A model generated the notes under the pieces. It searched no databases, was not told where the DNA came from, and saw only the letters and a program-made list of their open reading frames with translations. This document shows positions 1 to 9,006 of a DNA stretch of 48,524 nt, in pieces. Position 1 is the stretch's first letter, and every line of letters begins with the position of its first letter. Made by a program: the position numbers and the translations under genes. Origin of the DNA: Clarireedia homoeocarpa (lineage: Eukaryota > Ascomycota > Leotiomycetes > Helotiales > Rutstroemiaceae); assembly GCA_001465935.1 (NCBI GenBank), contig LNKV01000125.1:1-48524 (forward strand), in the 5' to 3' direction.

Positions 1-144
1 AAAAAATCATGTATTTTAAACCACCCCACTTGGCCGGCTCTTAGCTTAACTGAGAAGCCTTGTTTTTCTTTTACTAGGGCTAGACCCTCAATGTCACTTC
101 AATAAATTGAATTCATGTACTTAAAAACTCTTACCTACACTTAG

Positions 145-183
145 CCGCTAGCGGATTAACCGCTAGCGGATTAACCGCTAGCC
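145..183 (+). repeat. 15-base tandem repeat with palindrome CCGCTAGCGG
   Basis: Two full copies of the unit CCGCTAGCGGATTAA (145-159 and 160-174) are followed by a partial copy at 175-183. Each unit holds the perfect 10-base palindrome CCGCTAGCGG. The sister copy at 43196-43220 has one full and one partial unit, so the unit number varies between otherwise near-identical 3' UTRs. Degraded forms are visible in the other copies, for example at 5776-5799. Confidence 0.85.
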
Positions 184-214
184 GACCTACTATAGTCTTA
201 GACTCACACAGGTC
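184..214 (+). other. 3'-terminal stem-loop of the LINE
   Basis: The 31 bases can fold as an outer stem GACCT/AGGTC (184-188 with 210-214), a 4x4 internal loop, an inner stem AGTC/GACT (194-197 with 201-204) and a TTA loop. It sits a few bases before the A-rich tail. The same 31-base block is found at 797-827, 5800-5830, 6073-6103, 13086-13116 and 43220-43250. By analogy with other LINEs it may be the site where the reverse transcriptase recognises its RNA; that role is inferred. Confidence 0.6.
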
Positions 215-242
215 GTTAAAATAAATAAACAAACAAACAAAC

Positions 243-767
243 AATTCTCAAATTGGTAGTAGGCTTAAAAAGTCCGTAATTGATACAGTACTAATGCTAG
301 CGGCCAAAATCCAAAATAATATTAAGCTTAAAATATCAATCTTATTCCTTGATATTAAAGGAGCTTTCGACTATATCTTAAAAAATCAATTATTAGTAGT
401 ACTAAAGAAGCTTAGCCTCCTAATTAGCTTTATAGTTTAGATTAGCTACTTTTTAGAGGACCGGCTATTAAGACTTAGCTTCGATAGTCGTATTAAGTTA
501 TTCTAGCTAATCAATACTAGTATTCTCTAAGGTAGCCCGATTAGCTCTATTTTATTCTTAATTTATATCTACAACCTTTTCCCACTAATTAGCTACTTAG
601 TTTAGTCTTATATAGACGATATAATGTTAGTAACTAGCTTTACTAGCTTAAAAAAAAATTACTGAATACTAGAAAGAGAAACTAAAAAACTTTATATACT
701 TGGAATATTAAGTAGTATTAAGTTTGATTTAGATAAAACTGAGTTAATATATTTTTATACCGGCCGA
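243..767 (+). pseudogene. NL2: LINE ORF2 fragment, reverse transcriptase core
   Basis: A subfamily B reverse transcriptase piece without its ends. Visible in one unbroken frame (codons start at 243) are the DIKGAFDYI block at 351-377, the GSP block near 528-540 with the preceding Gln turned into TAA, and the catalytic YIDD at 609-620. Several in-frame TAA and TAG codons stand where related copies have Gln or Trp, so it is dead through RIP. It runs from the tail of NL1 to about 767, where the reversed tail of NL3 begins. The endonuclease upstream and the RNase H downstream are both absent. Mutation is lighter than in most B copies: CpG and some CpA remain. Confidence 0.85.
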
Positions 768-796
768 TTATTATTTATTTATTTATTTATTTTTAC

Positions 797-827
797 GACC
801 TATATAAGTCTGAGACTATAGTAGGTC
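797..827 (-). other. 3'-terminal stem-loop of NL3
   Basis: The minus-strand version of the 31-base hairpin. The outer arms GACCTA and TAGGTC are fully complementary here (6 pairs) and the inner stem is AGTC/GACT. This is the best-preserved copy of the outer stem in the window, equalled by 6073-6103. Confidence 0.6.
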
Positions 828-1113
828 AGCTAACAGCTAACCCGCTAGCAGTTAGGTATATATAAAGTTAAGTATATATAATATTATATATAATAAAGTA
901 TATTGAGGGTCTAGCCCTATTTTAAAGGAAATAACAATGATTCGTTTAAAATTCTAAAAACTCTATCTTTCCGAAAAACAATATTAAAGAAAATATTAAG
1001 TTAAACAGGTTTTAATAAAGAATATTAAGATGATATTAAGTAAAATAAGCTAATTTAGTGATAATTTAATAATATTAAAGAAATATTTAGTAACAATTTA
1101 GTAAGTTTATAAT

Positions 1114-1701
1114 TTAGAGGTTATATAACCAGGTTAGATAATATTTTCGAGTAGTAATTCCTGTCTCTTAGATAAATTCGAGGCTAGCTTCGATTCTAGA
1201 AGTAGTGTCTAAAAGTAGTTGTAAGTTTAGCTAGTATATATTAAGCTTGTCTTTAAACTTTAGTCGGGGTTTAGTAAGTAGCTAGTATATTAATAAGAGG
1301 TATTCGAGTATCTTCTTTTTACTATATTTATATTTATCGTTTATAGTTAAGTCTAGTTTATAAATATAAACTTTAAGGTAACTGTGACCTAGTTTTAATT
1401 AATAGAAGGTGCTAATAGTAGTTTATTTTATATTAAAGGGGATCGAGATTTTGAATTTAGACGCTAATTTGTATTTTAATATATAATTAGTCCCGGATTC
1501 TTTATTGTACCTCGATTTAATAGTTTCCTCTAATACTAGTTTCTATTTCTAGAACTTAATACGTTTAATGCTAGCTTCTAGATAAGCGAAACTAGTCTTA
1601 GACGAGGATAGCTCTAGCTTAGTAACTTCTTTTACTAGTTTATCCACTATTTCATTGCCCTCGACTTCGCAGTGGCCGGGAATCTAGGTTAGTTTAATAT
1701 T
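1114..1701 (-). pseudogene. NL3 ORF2 C-terminus: end of RNase H and terminal Cys/His region
   Basis: Read on the minus strand, this continues the ORF2 piece at 5880-6048. The RNase H motif PGHCEVEGNEIVDKLVKE is clear near 1620-1675 (His, and the Gly-Asn-Glu and Asp of the last catalytic block). It ends in LYNL followed by TAA at 1114-1116, the same end as NL4 ORF2 (5512-5514), which supports that codon as the true stop of subfamily A. Compared with NL4, this copy keeps Cys and Glu in the motif where NL4 has Tyr and Lys. In-frame stops elsewhere make it a pseudogene. Confidence 0.8.
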
Positions 1702-1713
1702 AGTACCTTTTTC
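1702..1713 (+). repeat. Target-site duplication of NL4, left copy
   Basis: AGTACCTTTTTC, identical to 5868-5879 at the other end of NL4. The next bases (GA here, AA there) could extend it to 14 with one G-to-A change. NL3 coding sequence continues across the pair without loss. Confidence 0.9.
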
Positions 1714-4700
1714 GAATTAGCTCTCGAGTTAGCTATTAAGTTAAAAATCGACTTATTAATAATCCAGGAACCTTGGATTATTATAGAAGACTCAAATTAC
1801 TTAAATAGTCGATCGATAGCTTATACTAGCTTTAATCAGCTCCTAGCTCTCTCTCGAAATTATAAACCTCGAACCTTAGTTTATACTTCAAAAGTCCTCG
1901 CGACTAGCGTGACACTAGCGGCCGATAATTCGGATTCGGACTTATTAATAGTCAAACTAGGCCAAGGTATCAATACACTCGAAATAGTCAATGTTTACAA
2001 CGAAACTAGCTAAGTCAAAGGCGAAAGAGCTAAAATAATCAAAAGAAGTTTATTTAAAAGAACTATCTCGACTAATTCGTTGATATTAGGGGACTTTAAT
2101 ACTTATTATCCTTAGTGGAACCCTAATACGACTAATACCTAACCCGGTTTTAGACTAGTCGATTGGATTGAAGATAATAACCTAGAGCTTCTAAATAATC
2201 CTAGTACTAAAACCTTCTTTCGAGGGTCTAGCTTGTCAGTTTTAGATTTAATACTGGCTACTTCCTTAGTAGCAAGGTGTATTGATGACTGGCAAGTACT
2301 AGACGATCTAGGCTTAGATTACTTACCGATCTTATTTACGATTAAAAACTTGAACTTAACTCAAAGCTATTTAAATCTATTTTAATTCTTTGATACTAAG
2401 AAGGCTGATTGGGAATTATTTAAGTCTACTTTAGTCGATCTGACTAATAAAAGCCTAATTCTTAACCAAGACCCCCTAGAGTTTAAGAGAATCAGTTTAA
2501 ACTTAAAAGTGTCTAACTTCGAGTTCTTAGAAACGATTAGCTCGGAATTCGTTCGACTAATCGGGTTAGTGTCGGCTAGTGCGATTTCGAAAATAAAGCC
2601 TAAGCTGAGAGCTAAGCCCTAGTGGACCCCCGAACTCAAATATTTAAGAAAATCGATATTAAAAGTTCAAAGAGAGTCTAAATTGATTTTAGATTAAAAA
2701 AGCTACTGATTTGCTAGAAACGAATATTTCTCGGTTATAAAATACGCTAAACGAAGTTACTGGAACTACTTTTTAGAGACTAGCAACCCGAAGCTTATTT
2801 TTAAAGCTTTTAGCTATACAAAAAGCTACTCAAGTCGAAACCTCCCTTCGATTTCCAACTAATCAACTTTCGAGAGAAAAGTAGAAGTCTTATAGGCTAC
2901 TTTGTTCTTATAGCCTCTAATATCGACTAGTCCAACTTGGGATACTTATAAAATCGATACTTAGCCTAAGCTAGCAATTAGCGAGCTAGAAAGAGTTTGT
3001 TCAACTAAAGTTAAAGGAAAAATACTCGGGCCGGACGGAATTAGTTAGGAAATTATCAATAAAGTATATTTAGCTATTCCTGACTATTTTTATAAGGTTT
3101 ATAGCCTACTTATCAACTTCGGCTACTATCCGACCTACTAGCGCCAAGCAACCGGTACAATACTTAAAAAGTCGAAAAAACCGGATTATTCGATCCCGAA
3201 AGCTTATAGAGTGATATTACTTTTTAATTGTTTAGAGAAAGTTAGCGAAAGGATACTAGTAAAGAGACTAGGCTATTTAGCTAAAACTACTAGCTTGTTA
3301 TATAACTCTTAAATCGGAAGTAGATTTAAAAAGTCTGTAGTTGATACTAGGTTGCTTTTAACAGCTAAAATCCAGGAGAACTATATAATTAGATAAAAAT
3401 TATTAGCTCTTTTTTTCGATATCAAAGGGGCTTTCGATTATATATCTAAGAACCGATTACTAGAAGTTTTAAAAAACTTAAAGTTACCAATTACTTTAAT
3501 TGCTTGGGTTAGCTTGTTCTTAGAGGCTAGACAACTTCGATTAGTGTTCGATAACCAAATTAAGCCTTTTCGACCTATTAATACCGGAATACCCTAAGGT
3601 AGCCCGATTAGTCCGATCCTATTTCTGATTTATATTAGGAATCTCTTTCCGACTATTAGCTGCCCGATCTGGTTGTATATAGACGATATAGCGCTAGTTG
3701 CTAGTTCGACTAGTCTCAAGAAAAACTGCTAGATCTTAGAAAGAGAAGTTAGTAAACTTTATATACTCGGAATCGCGAATAGTATCTAATTCGATTTAGA
3801 GAAAACCGAGCTAATTTACTTTTTCTCGGGGAAATCGGCGACTAATTCGGTTAAATTAATAACTAATCAAGTGATACAACTCTCTAATCTAGTTAGGTAA
3901 CTTAGAATCTGGTTCGACAATACACTAATCTACAAAAACTACGTTTTAATCTGAATTAGTTAAGCTAAATCAGTGTTTCTTCAAGTTAATCGACTTGCTA
4001 GTGTCTCTACTAGATTTACCCCTTTTGTACTTCGATAATTATACCTCGCTTGTATCACTAATATCTTAGACTACAGCTCCCCTATTTAGTATAAAGGTCA
4101 AATAAACTTTAAAAGTTAATTTCGAGCTTTATAAAATCTCGCTCTCTGGAAAATCTTAGGGGTTTTTAAAACTAGTCTGCTAGTACCGATAGATATAGAG
4201 GCAGGCTTAGTACCCCCCGATATTAGACTTGCTAGCGCTAATCGCTAATACACTCTCTGGTCGCTTAAATTAGCTCAAAACTACCTAATTAGTAAATTAC
4301 TTTGGGAGGGTCACTGGGAGCTGGGTCACCGGGAGCTTTTCAGCTTTTCTAGTATAACTACAAGCCTAAATAAACTAGGATTTAAGCCGGGATCGAAGCT
4401 AGTGAATATACAAAGCCAAATTGACTGGATTAGGCGATCAATATACCCGCTAGTCGATCTAACTAGCTTGGAAAAGATCTAACCCTTTAAATTTCTTTTT
4501 TAGAATGAAGTTAGTTCTTTTTCGGTCTAAATTAGCTTGTTTTCGAAGGAGGAAGAGGCAAAGAATTACCGGGAGCTAGCAATATCGCTAGTGTCTAACT
4601 AGTACTCCTTTTATATTAACGGATTATAAATACTAGCTAGAAACGGTATCGGAATCGGACTAGCTCTAATTAACTCAAACTAAAAGCTAATCGAAGTGTA

Positions 4701-5514
4701 TAAGTAGAATATAGGCTTAAATCAACTAGTCTACAATAGAGAACTAGAAGAGGTTATATAAGTAGTCGAACTAGCTAGTTAGCTAGCCCGGCCCAATCAG
4801 GAATATATTGTCTACAACGATAACTAAGCTAGTTTAAAAAGACTAAAATCTCTAAACAATAATTCTAGCTAATTACAGCTAATATATATCTATGATACTA
4901 GTAGTCAAATAGTCGAAAAAGGCGCTAGTATTAAGCTAGCTTAGATACCCGGTCATTATAAAGTCGAGGGGAATAAAATAGTAGATAAACTAGTAAAAGA
5001 AGTTACTAAGTTAGAACTAACCTTGTCTAAAACCAGTTTCGCCTATTTAGGCGCTAGCGTCAAGTGTATTAAGACTTAAGAATAGGAACTAGTATTAAAA
5101 GAAACTGCTAAATCGAAATACAACAAAGAATCCGGGACTAATTATATATTAAAATATAAATTAATACTTAAATTCAAAATCTCGATCCCCCCTAATATAA
5201 AACGAGCTACCGCTAGCGCCTTCTACTAGTTAAAGCTAGGCCACGGTTATATTAAAGTTTATATATACTGGCTCGGTCTAACTAGTAATAATAAGTATAA
5301 ATATAGTAAAAAAGAGTCTTTCGAATACCTAATACTAATATATCGATTACTTGCTAAAAACCGATTAAAGCTAAAAGATAAGTTTAATATATACTAGTTA
5401 AGCTTATAACTACTTCTAGACACTACTCTCGGAATCGAAGCTAGCCTTGAATTTATCCAAGAAACGGGAATCGTTACTTGAAAATATTACCTAACCTAGT
5501 TATATAATCTCTAA
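1714..5514 (+). pseudogene. NL4 ORF2: endonuclease / reverse transcriptase / RNase H polyprotein
   Basis: About 1,267 codons in one frame with no indel. Codon 1 is only the truncation point. Order: AP-like endonuclease with QEPW at codons 18-21 and GDFN at 126-129; RT with GPDG near 439, DIKGAFDY at 569-576, the GIP-stop-GSP block at 625-631 and YIDD at 655-658 (3676-3687); RNase H with FYIN at 966-969 (the first catalytic Asp is now Asn), the RELE Glu, NDN and PGH...GN blocks (PGH at 1079); and a C-terminal K-Y-x-Y...E-Y...Y region near 1195 that was probably Cys/His. About 30 or more TAA/TAG codons lie at Gln or Trp positions, such as the Gln before GSP and the Trp after GPDGIS. It ends at TAA 5512-5514. 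Confidence 0.92.
4308..4337 (+). repeat. 15-base in-frame tandem duplication in NL4 ORF2
   Basis: GGGTCACTGGGAGCT (4308-4322) is followed by GGGTCACCGGGAGCT (4323-4337), differing at one base. It adds five codons (GHWEL, GHREL) between the RT and RNase H. The patch still holds an unmutated TGG and two CpA, unlike much of its surroundings. Confidence 0.8.
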
Positions 5515-5799
5515 ATTATACCCTACTAAATTGTTACTAAATATTTCCTTAATATTATTAAATTATTACTAAATTAGTTTATTTTACTTAATATCATCTT
5601 AATATTCTTTATTAAGACTTGTTTAGCTTAATATTTTCCTTAATATTGTTTCTCGGAAAGTTAGAGTTTTTAGAATTTTAGACGAATTATTATTATTTCT
5701 TTTAAAACAGGGCTAGACCTTTAATATACTTCATTATATTCGATATTGTATATACTTAACCTTATATATACCTAACTGCTAGCGGGTTAGCCGCTAGTC

Positions 5800-5830
5800 G
5801 ACCTACTATAGTCTCAGACTTATATAGATT
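5800..5830 (+). other. 3'-terminal stem-loop of NL4
   Basis: The 31-base hairpin block with its outer right arm mutated to TAGATT (expected TAGGTC), one RIP-type G-to-A change that weakens the outer stem. The inner stem AGTC/GACT remains, with TCA as the loop. Confidence 0.6.
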
Positions 5831-5842
5831 ATAAAAATAAAT

Positions 5843-5868
5843 AAAAAAAAAAAAAAAAAAAAAAAAAA
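5843..5868 (+). repeat. Poly(A) tail of NL4
   Basis: An uninterrupted run of 26 A directly before the right target-site duplication (its last A is also the first base of that duplication). The length fits a recent insertion. Confidence 0.9.
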
Positions 5869-5879
5869 GTACCTTTTTC
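5868..5879 (+). repeat. Target-site duplication of NL4, right copy
   Basis: AGTACCTTTTTC, matching 1702-1713. NL3 ORF2 resumes immediately after it on the minus strand. Confidence 0.9.
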
Positions 5880-6048
5880 AACTATTTAGCTATTAGCTTT
5901 ATAGATATATATTAGTTGTAATTAACTAGGGTTGTCGTTTAAGGATTTTAGTTTTTTTAAACAAGCTTAGTTATCGTTATAGATAGTATATTCCTAATTA
6001 GGCTAGGCTAACTGACTAGCTAATTCGACTATTTATATAATCTCTTCT
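5880..6048 (-). pseudogene. NL3 ORF2, upstream part of RNase H
   Basis: This minus-strand coding sequence corresponds to NL4 4740-4910. The block with the conserved Glu and the NDN motif (YNDN, the second catalytic Asp region) is recognisable at about 5955-6045. It joins the piece at 1114-1701 once NL4 and one copy of the duplication are removed. It ends at 6048 where the reversed tail of NL5 starts; the rest of NL3 is not found in the window. Confidence 0.75.
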
Positions 6049-6072
6049 GTTTATTTATTTATTTATTTTAAC

Positions 6073-6103
6073 GACCTATATAAGTCTAAGACTATAGTAG
6101 GTC
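6073..6103 (-). other. 3'-terminal stem-loop of NL5
   Basis: The 31-base hairpin with a fully paired outer stem GACCTA/TAGGTC and an AGTC/GACT inner stem. The GC palindrome block (GCTAGCGG, 6105-6125 region) lies just beside it. Confidence 0.6.
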
Positions 6104-6392
6104 GGCTAGCGGTTAATCCGCTAGCGGCTAGGTATATATAAAGGTTTTAAGTTCATGATATCAATAAAGTGAAGTTATATTGAGGGTCAAGCCCTAGTAA
6201 AGGAAAATAAACAAAAAGAGCCTAAAATCGAAAATCCGGACCTAACAACATTAAGGAAAACATTAAGCTAAATGAGCCTAAATAAAAAACATTAAGACAA
6301 CATTAAGCCTAATAGGCCAAATTTGCTGATATTAAGAAAAAATTTTAATAGCAATTTAATAAAAATCCAAATTTATTAGTTATATGACCGGG

Positions 6393-6908
6393 TCAGGTAA
6401 TACTTTCGGATCCAAATACTAAAGTCCTTTTTATTGCTTTGTACACTTCGTATAGCTTTGAGTTACTAGCATGGTTTTCGAAACAATTTGTACACCTTAG
6501 TACTAAATAGGAACAAGCTTTACTCCGGGTAGCACAAAGGCTACAGAAGTACTGATTGGTTATATAGAGTTACAAGTACAGTCTGTATTTAGCTTGCCGC
6601 TTACAAAATTAAGTTATATACCCAAAGCCCTGATACTTCGTATATTAGGTTAACTTTGCTATACTTAAAAGCTTTTCGGCCTTAACTGAGATTCTACTAA
6701 TAAAGACTCGGTATCTAATATACTTATCTATTTCTTCGCTAGTCTTAAAAAAGACTATAACTAAGCTAGCTCTTTTAGCAGCCCGGTTAGCTTCAGACAA
6801 TAGCTAATAAGGAGTTCCAATTAGTTTGATATTAAAACTAGAATTAAAAGTTTTTAGTTCTTTAAGAACTAGTCTTACAACTTATAATAAAAAACACAAA
6901 ACTCACGG
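6393..6908 (-). pseudogene. NL5 ORF1 C-terminal part with intact zinc knuckles, fused to the ORF2 end
   Basis: The minus-strand frame runs through an RNA-binding region and a cysteine cluster spaced C-x2-C-x6-C-x6-C-x2-C-x3-H (about 6460-6560), then NSKLYEVYKAIKRT, then enters the remnant of the ORF2 tail (SIWIRKYYLT in the other frame) and stops at TGA 6393-6395. This is the only copy in which the Cys and His of the ORF1 knuckle are still written as such; in B copies they read Tyr. At least two TAA codons (probably former CAA) break the frame. Sequence differs clearly from B-type ORF1, so it is the only view of subfamily A ORF1 here. ORF1 proteins of this kind bind the element RNA. Confidence 0.75.
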
Positions 6909-7438
6909 AATCGAAAAAACGCGTATAGTTATCGAAAACGATCGGATCTTTTGCTATAACAACTAATTACAGTACAGCGATTCGAATAAAGCAATCGGCT
7001 TTGTTATACGACCCGGCGCCACCGAGTTATCATCGTTAATATCGAAAAGTAAGGTTTTTACCCTACATCGCGATTTTTCACCGATATTTCAAAAAACACA
7101 AAAACCATTAAAAACAATTAAAAATCTATTAAAAAACATATAAAAAACACTGCTTCTGAGTATATCGGCTTTTACAGATCTGTTAAACTAAAAATCACTT
7201 CGGTACGATACTTAGCTCCCGAGTTATCGTCGTCGGCGCTAAATTACCCTATATTATAAAAATTCACTAAAAATCGACTATCTACTCTAGCGATATTAAG
7301 TAACGATATTAAGCCTAAATCACTTATTTAACTTTTAATAAAATAATATTAAGGATTTATTAGACTCCTAGCTTATTTAGAAAAACTTTTCTAAGATCAA
7401 TATAATTCCTATTAAAGAAGATATTAATACTAATCAAT
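6909..7438 (+). promoter_or_regulatory. 5' UTR of NL6 (one monomer plus leader)
   Basis: About 530 noncoding bases before ORF1. The outer ~45 bases form a cap (ATCGAAAACGATCGGATC), followed by a ~190-base block to about 7150 and a further leader. The block is the unit that is duplicated in NL14. LINEs carry their promoter inside the 5' UTR, so transcription probably began here; no specific promoter element can be named. Confidence 0.6.
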
Positions 7439-8998
7439 ATAGAAGAGCTATTAACCTCTACAACTAATTAAAATACTTGGAATTAAGAAACTACTTCTTT
7501 TTTAACTACTTCTTCAACTATAATCACTATTAGGTCTAGCCCTCTAATTAATATACTTCGTACTAATATAAATATTACTATATCACCTTCTCTACTAGTT
7601 ACCCGCTAATTTAACCCTCAAATTAATATATCTAGCCTTAACGATAATCTTAATATAAACTCTCTTTTTAGACTTATAACTAAATCTAGTATTATTCTAA
7701 TTCGACTATTAAAATAGACTAACTCTTTTTTATTAAATAACTAGAATAATAAAAATCCGAAAACCTCTACTAAACCTACTAACGACTCTATTAATATTAA
7801 AATCTTATAAACTTATAACTTATTAATTAAAACTCTATTATTAGTTAAGTTTAAAGAAAAGTAAACTAATATTTTAGATTTAATTAAAATCTTTCGGGAA
7901 TATACTAAGTTTAACTAAATTAAGAAAACTAGTTAATTATTAGCGGGATAAATTAATAACCTAGAATATACGATTAGATATATTAAGACTAAAGTTACTA
8001 CTAATATTAATATAGTTAAAACAGTTTAAACTAAAGCTAAATCCCTTAATATCGAAAAATTAAATATTAATCCGGTTATTCTATTTAATACTATACTTAA
8101 TATTAAGCTTAATATTAAACTTAATATTATTATTAAACCGACCTTTACTTTAATAACTACTACTAATATTAATAATTTATAGACTATTATCGATACTAAA
8201 AAGCCTATTAAAAAGACTAAAAAAGTAGTTAATCGATTAATCCTAATTCGAGATTAATATAAATCTATTTCTTTATTATAACTTTAGAACTCGTTTAATA
8301 AAACTTTTAAACTAAAAGGTATTAAAAGACCTATTATATTAGTTATTTCGATTATAATTAATAAAAAGAACTTAGTTATTATTATTATAACCCTTTATAC
8401 TACTGACTTCTTAATTAAGAAACTAGTAATTTAGGAAAAAACTATTAGTTTCCAAATTATTTAAAAGAATAAATTATAGTTTAAAGTAATATTATATAGT
8501 ATTCCGATTAATAACTTTAATATATTTAATAGAATAAAGTTAGTTTTAAATAAATTTAAGACTTTTAATAAAAGTTTAAAACTAAAACCTATTAGACTAT
8601 CTTATTAGCTTAGTTTGGTTGATAACCGAGTGACTAAAAGAGCTAGTTTAGTAATAGTCTTATTTATAACTAATAAGGAAATAGATAAATATATATATAA
8701 TCACGTATATATAACCGGAACTAGTTATCGAGTTGAAAGGCTATTAACTATAACTAAGTCTACTTAGTATATTAAATACTTAGACTTTAAATATATAATA
8801 TAATATTATAAAAAAGTAGCTAAATATAGTTTATATAGCGAGCTATATAATACTTCTCAATATTATTATAGTATTTATAATAAAAAGGGTAAAAGTTATT
8901 CTTACCTAATATTTAAATATACTAATTACAGATTACTATATAATACTAACTCTAAAGATTACGAGGTATATAAGGCTATTAAATAGATTAGTTTATAA
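7439..8998 (+). pseudogene. NL6 ORF1: RNA-binding, zinc-knuckle protein
   Basis: 520 codons in one frame. The start is inferred at ATA 7439-7441: the aligned codons in NL8, NL14 and NL24 are also ATA, and RIP turns ATG into ATA. It begins MEELLTSTTNQNTWNQ-like, has a Ser/Thr/Ile-rich N-terminus, a KNP-x-T block near 7757, a Lys-rich middle, and a C-terminal knuckle at about 8860-8960 in which Cys and His positions now read Tyr (YYYSIYNKKGKSYSY). It ends at TAA 8996-8998, shared with NL8. Many internal TAA and TAG codons stand at former Gln or Trp. ORF2 begins at about the same point in another frame. Confidence 0.85.
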
Positions 8999-9006
8999 TT
9001 AGCTCG

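Larger units (their letters stand above)
1..243 (+). mobile_element. NL1: 3' end of a LINE, subfamily C (5' part outside window)
   Basis: This is the 3' UTR and tail of a plus-strand non-LTR element. Its body lies before the window. It ends in a repeating tail of TAAA/CAAA units at about 217-243, the usual kind of 3' end for a target-primed insertion. CpA and TpG dinucleotides survive here, so it is far less RIP-mutated than its neighbours. Nearly the same ~225 bases return at 43053-43276 (NL23). The part from about 75 onward (CTAGGGCTAGACCCTCAAT, then the terminal hairpin) is shared with subfamilies A and B; the first ~70 bases are not. It is joined directly to the RT fragment NL2, into which it was probably inserted. 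Confidence 0.8.
1714..5867 (+). mobile_element. NL4: young 5'-truncated LINE, subfamily A, inserted in NL3
   Basis: A 4.15 kb plus-strand copy that starts inside the beginning of ORF2 and keeps the whole endonuclease, RT, RNase H, 3' UTR and poly(A). It is flanked by a 12-base target-site duplication and interrupts NL3 inside its RNase H, so both insertion order and mechanism are clear. It is the best-preserved long copy here: 60 bases at 3001-3060 hold 21 G or C, and many CpA and TpG survive. ORF1 and the 5' UTR were not copied, as is usual when target-primed reverse transcription stops early. The 3' UTR is 5515-5842. Confidence 0.92.
768..6048 (-). mobile_element. NL3: 5'-truncated LINE, subfamily A, split by NL4
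   Basis: A minus-strand copy in two pieces, 768-1701 (plus target-site duplication to 1713) and 5868-6048, separated by the later insertion NL4. Its 3' tail, read on the plus strand as TTTA repeats, lies at about 768-795, the terminal hairpin at 797-827 and the 3' UTR up to about 1113. The coding part is the end of ORF2 (RNase H and C-terminus). The 5' side stops at 6048, where the tail of NL5 begins. Its 3' UTR matches NL4 and NL5 better than the B copies, so I place it in subfamily A. It must be older than NL4, which sits inside it. Confidence 0.8.
6049..6908 (-). mobile_element. NL5: internally deleted LINE, subfamily A
   Basis: A minus-strand copy of about 860 bases. From its 3' side it has a TTTA-repeat tail (6050-6070), the terminal hairpin at 6073-6103, a full A-type 3' UTR, the last few codons of ORF2, and then directly the C-terminal part of ORF1. 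The endonuclease, RT and RNase H (about 3.7 kb) are missing. It is lightly mutated: CpA, TGG and Cys codons survive. The 5' side stops at about 6908, where NL6 begins. Confidence 0.75.

Noticed and set aside
1714..5514. A ciliate-like genetic code with TAA/TAG read as Gln
   Set aside because: Many in-frame TAA/TAG sit at Gln positions, but TAG also replaces Trp (for example 9115-9117 in NL6 against TGG in NL4, and after GPDGIS in NL4). RIP explains both; a Gln code explains only one.
768..5867. Twin priming (inverted 5' part) for the head-to-head pair NL3/NL4
   Set aside because: NL3 has its own 3' UTR and tail, and NL4 has its own duplication and splits NL3, so there are two separate insertions.
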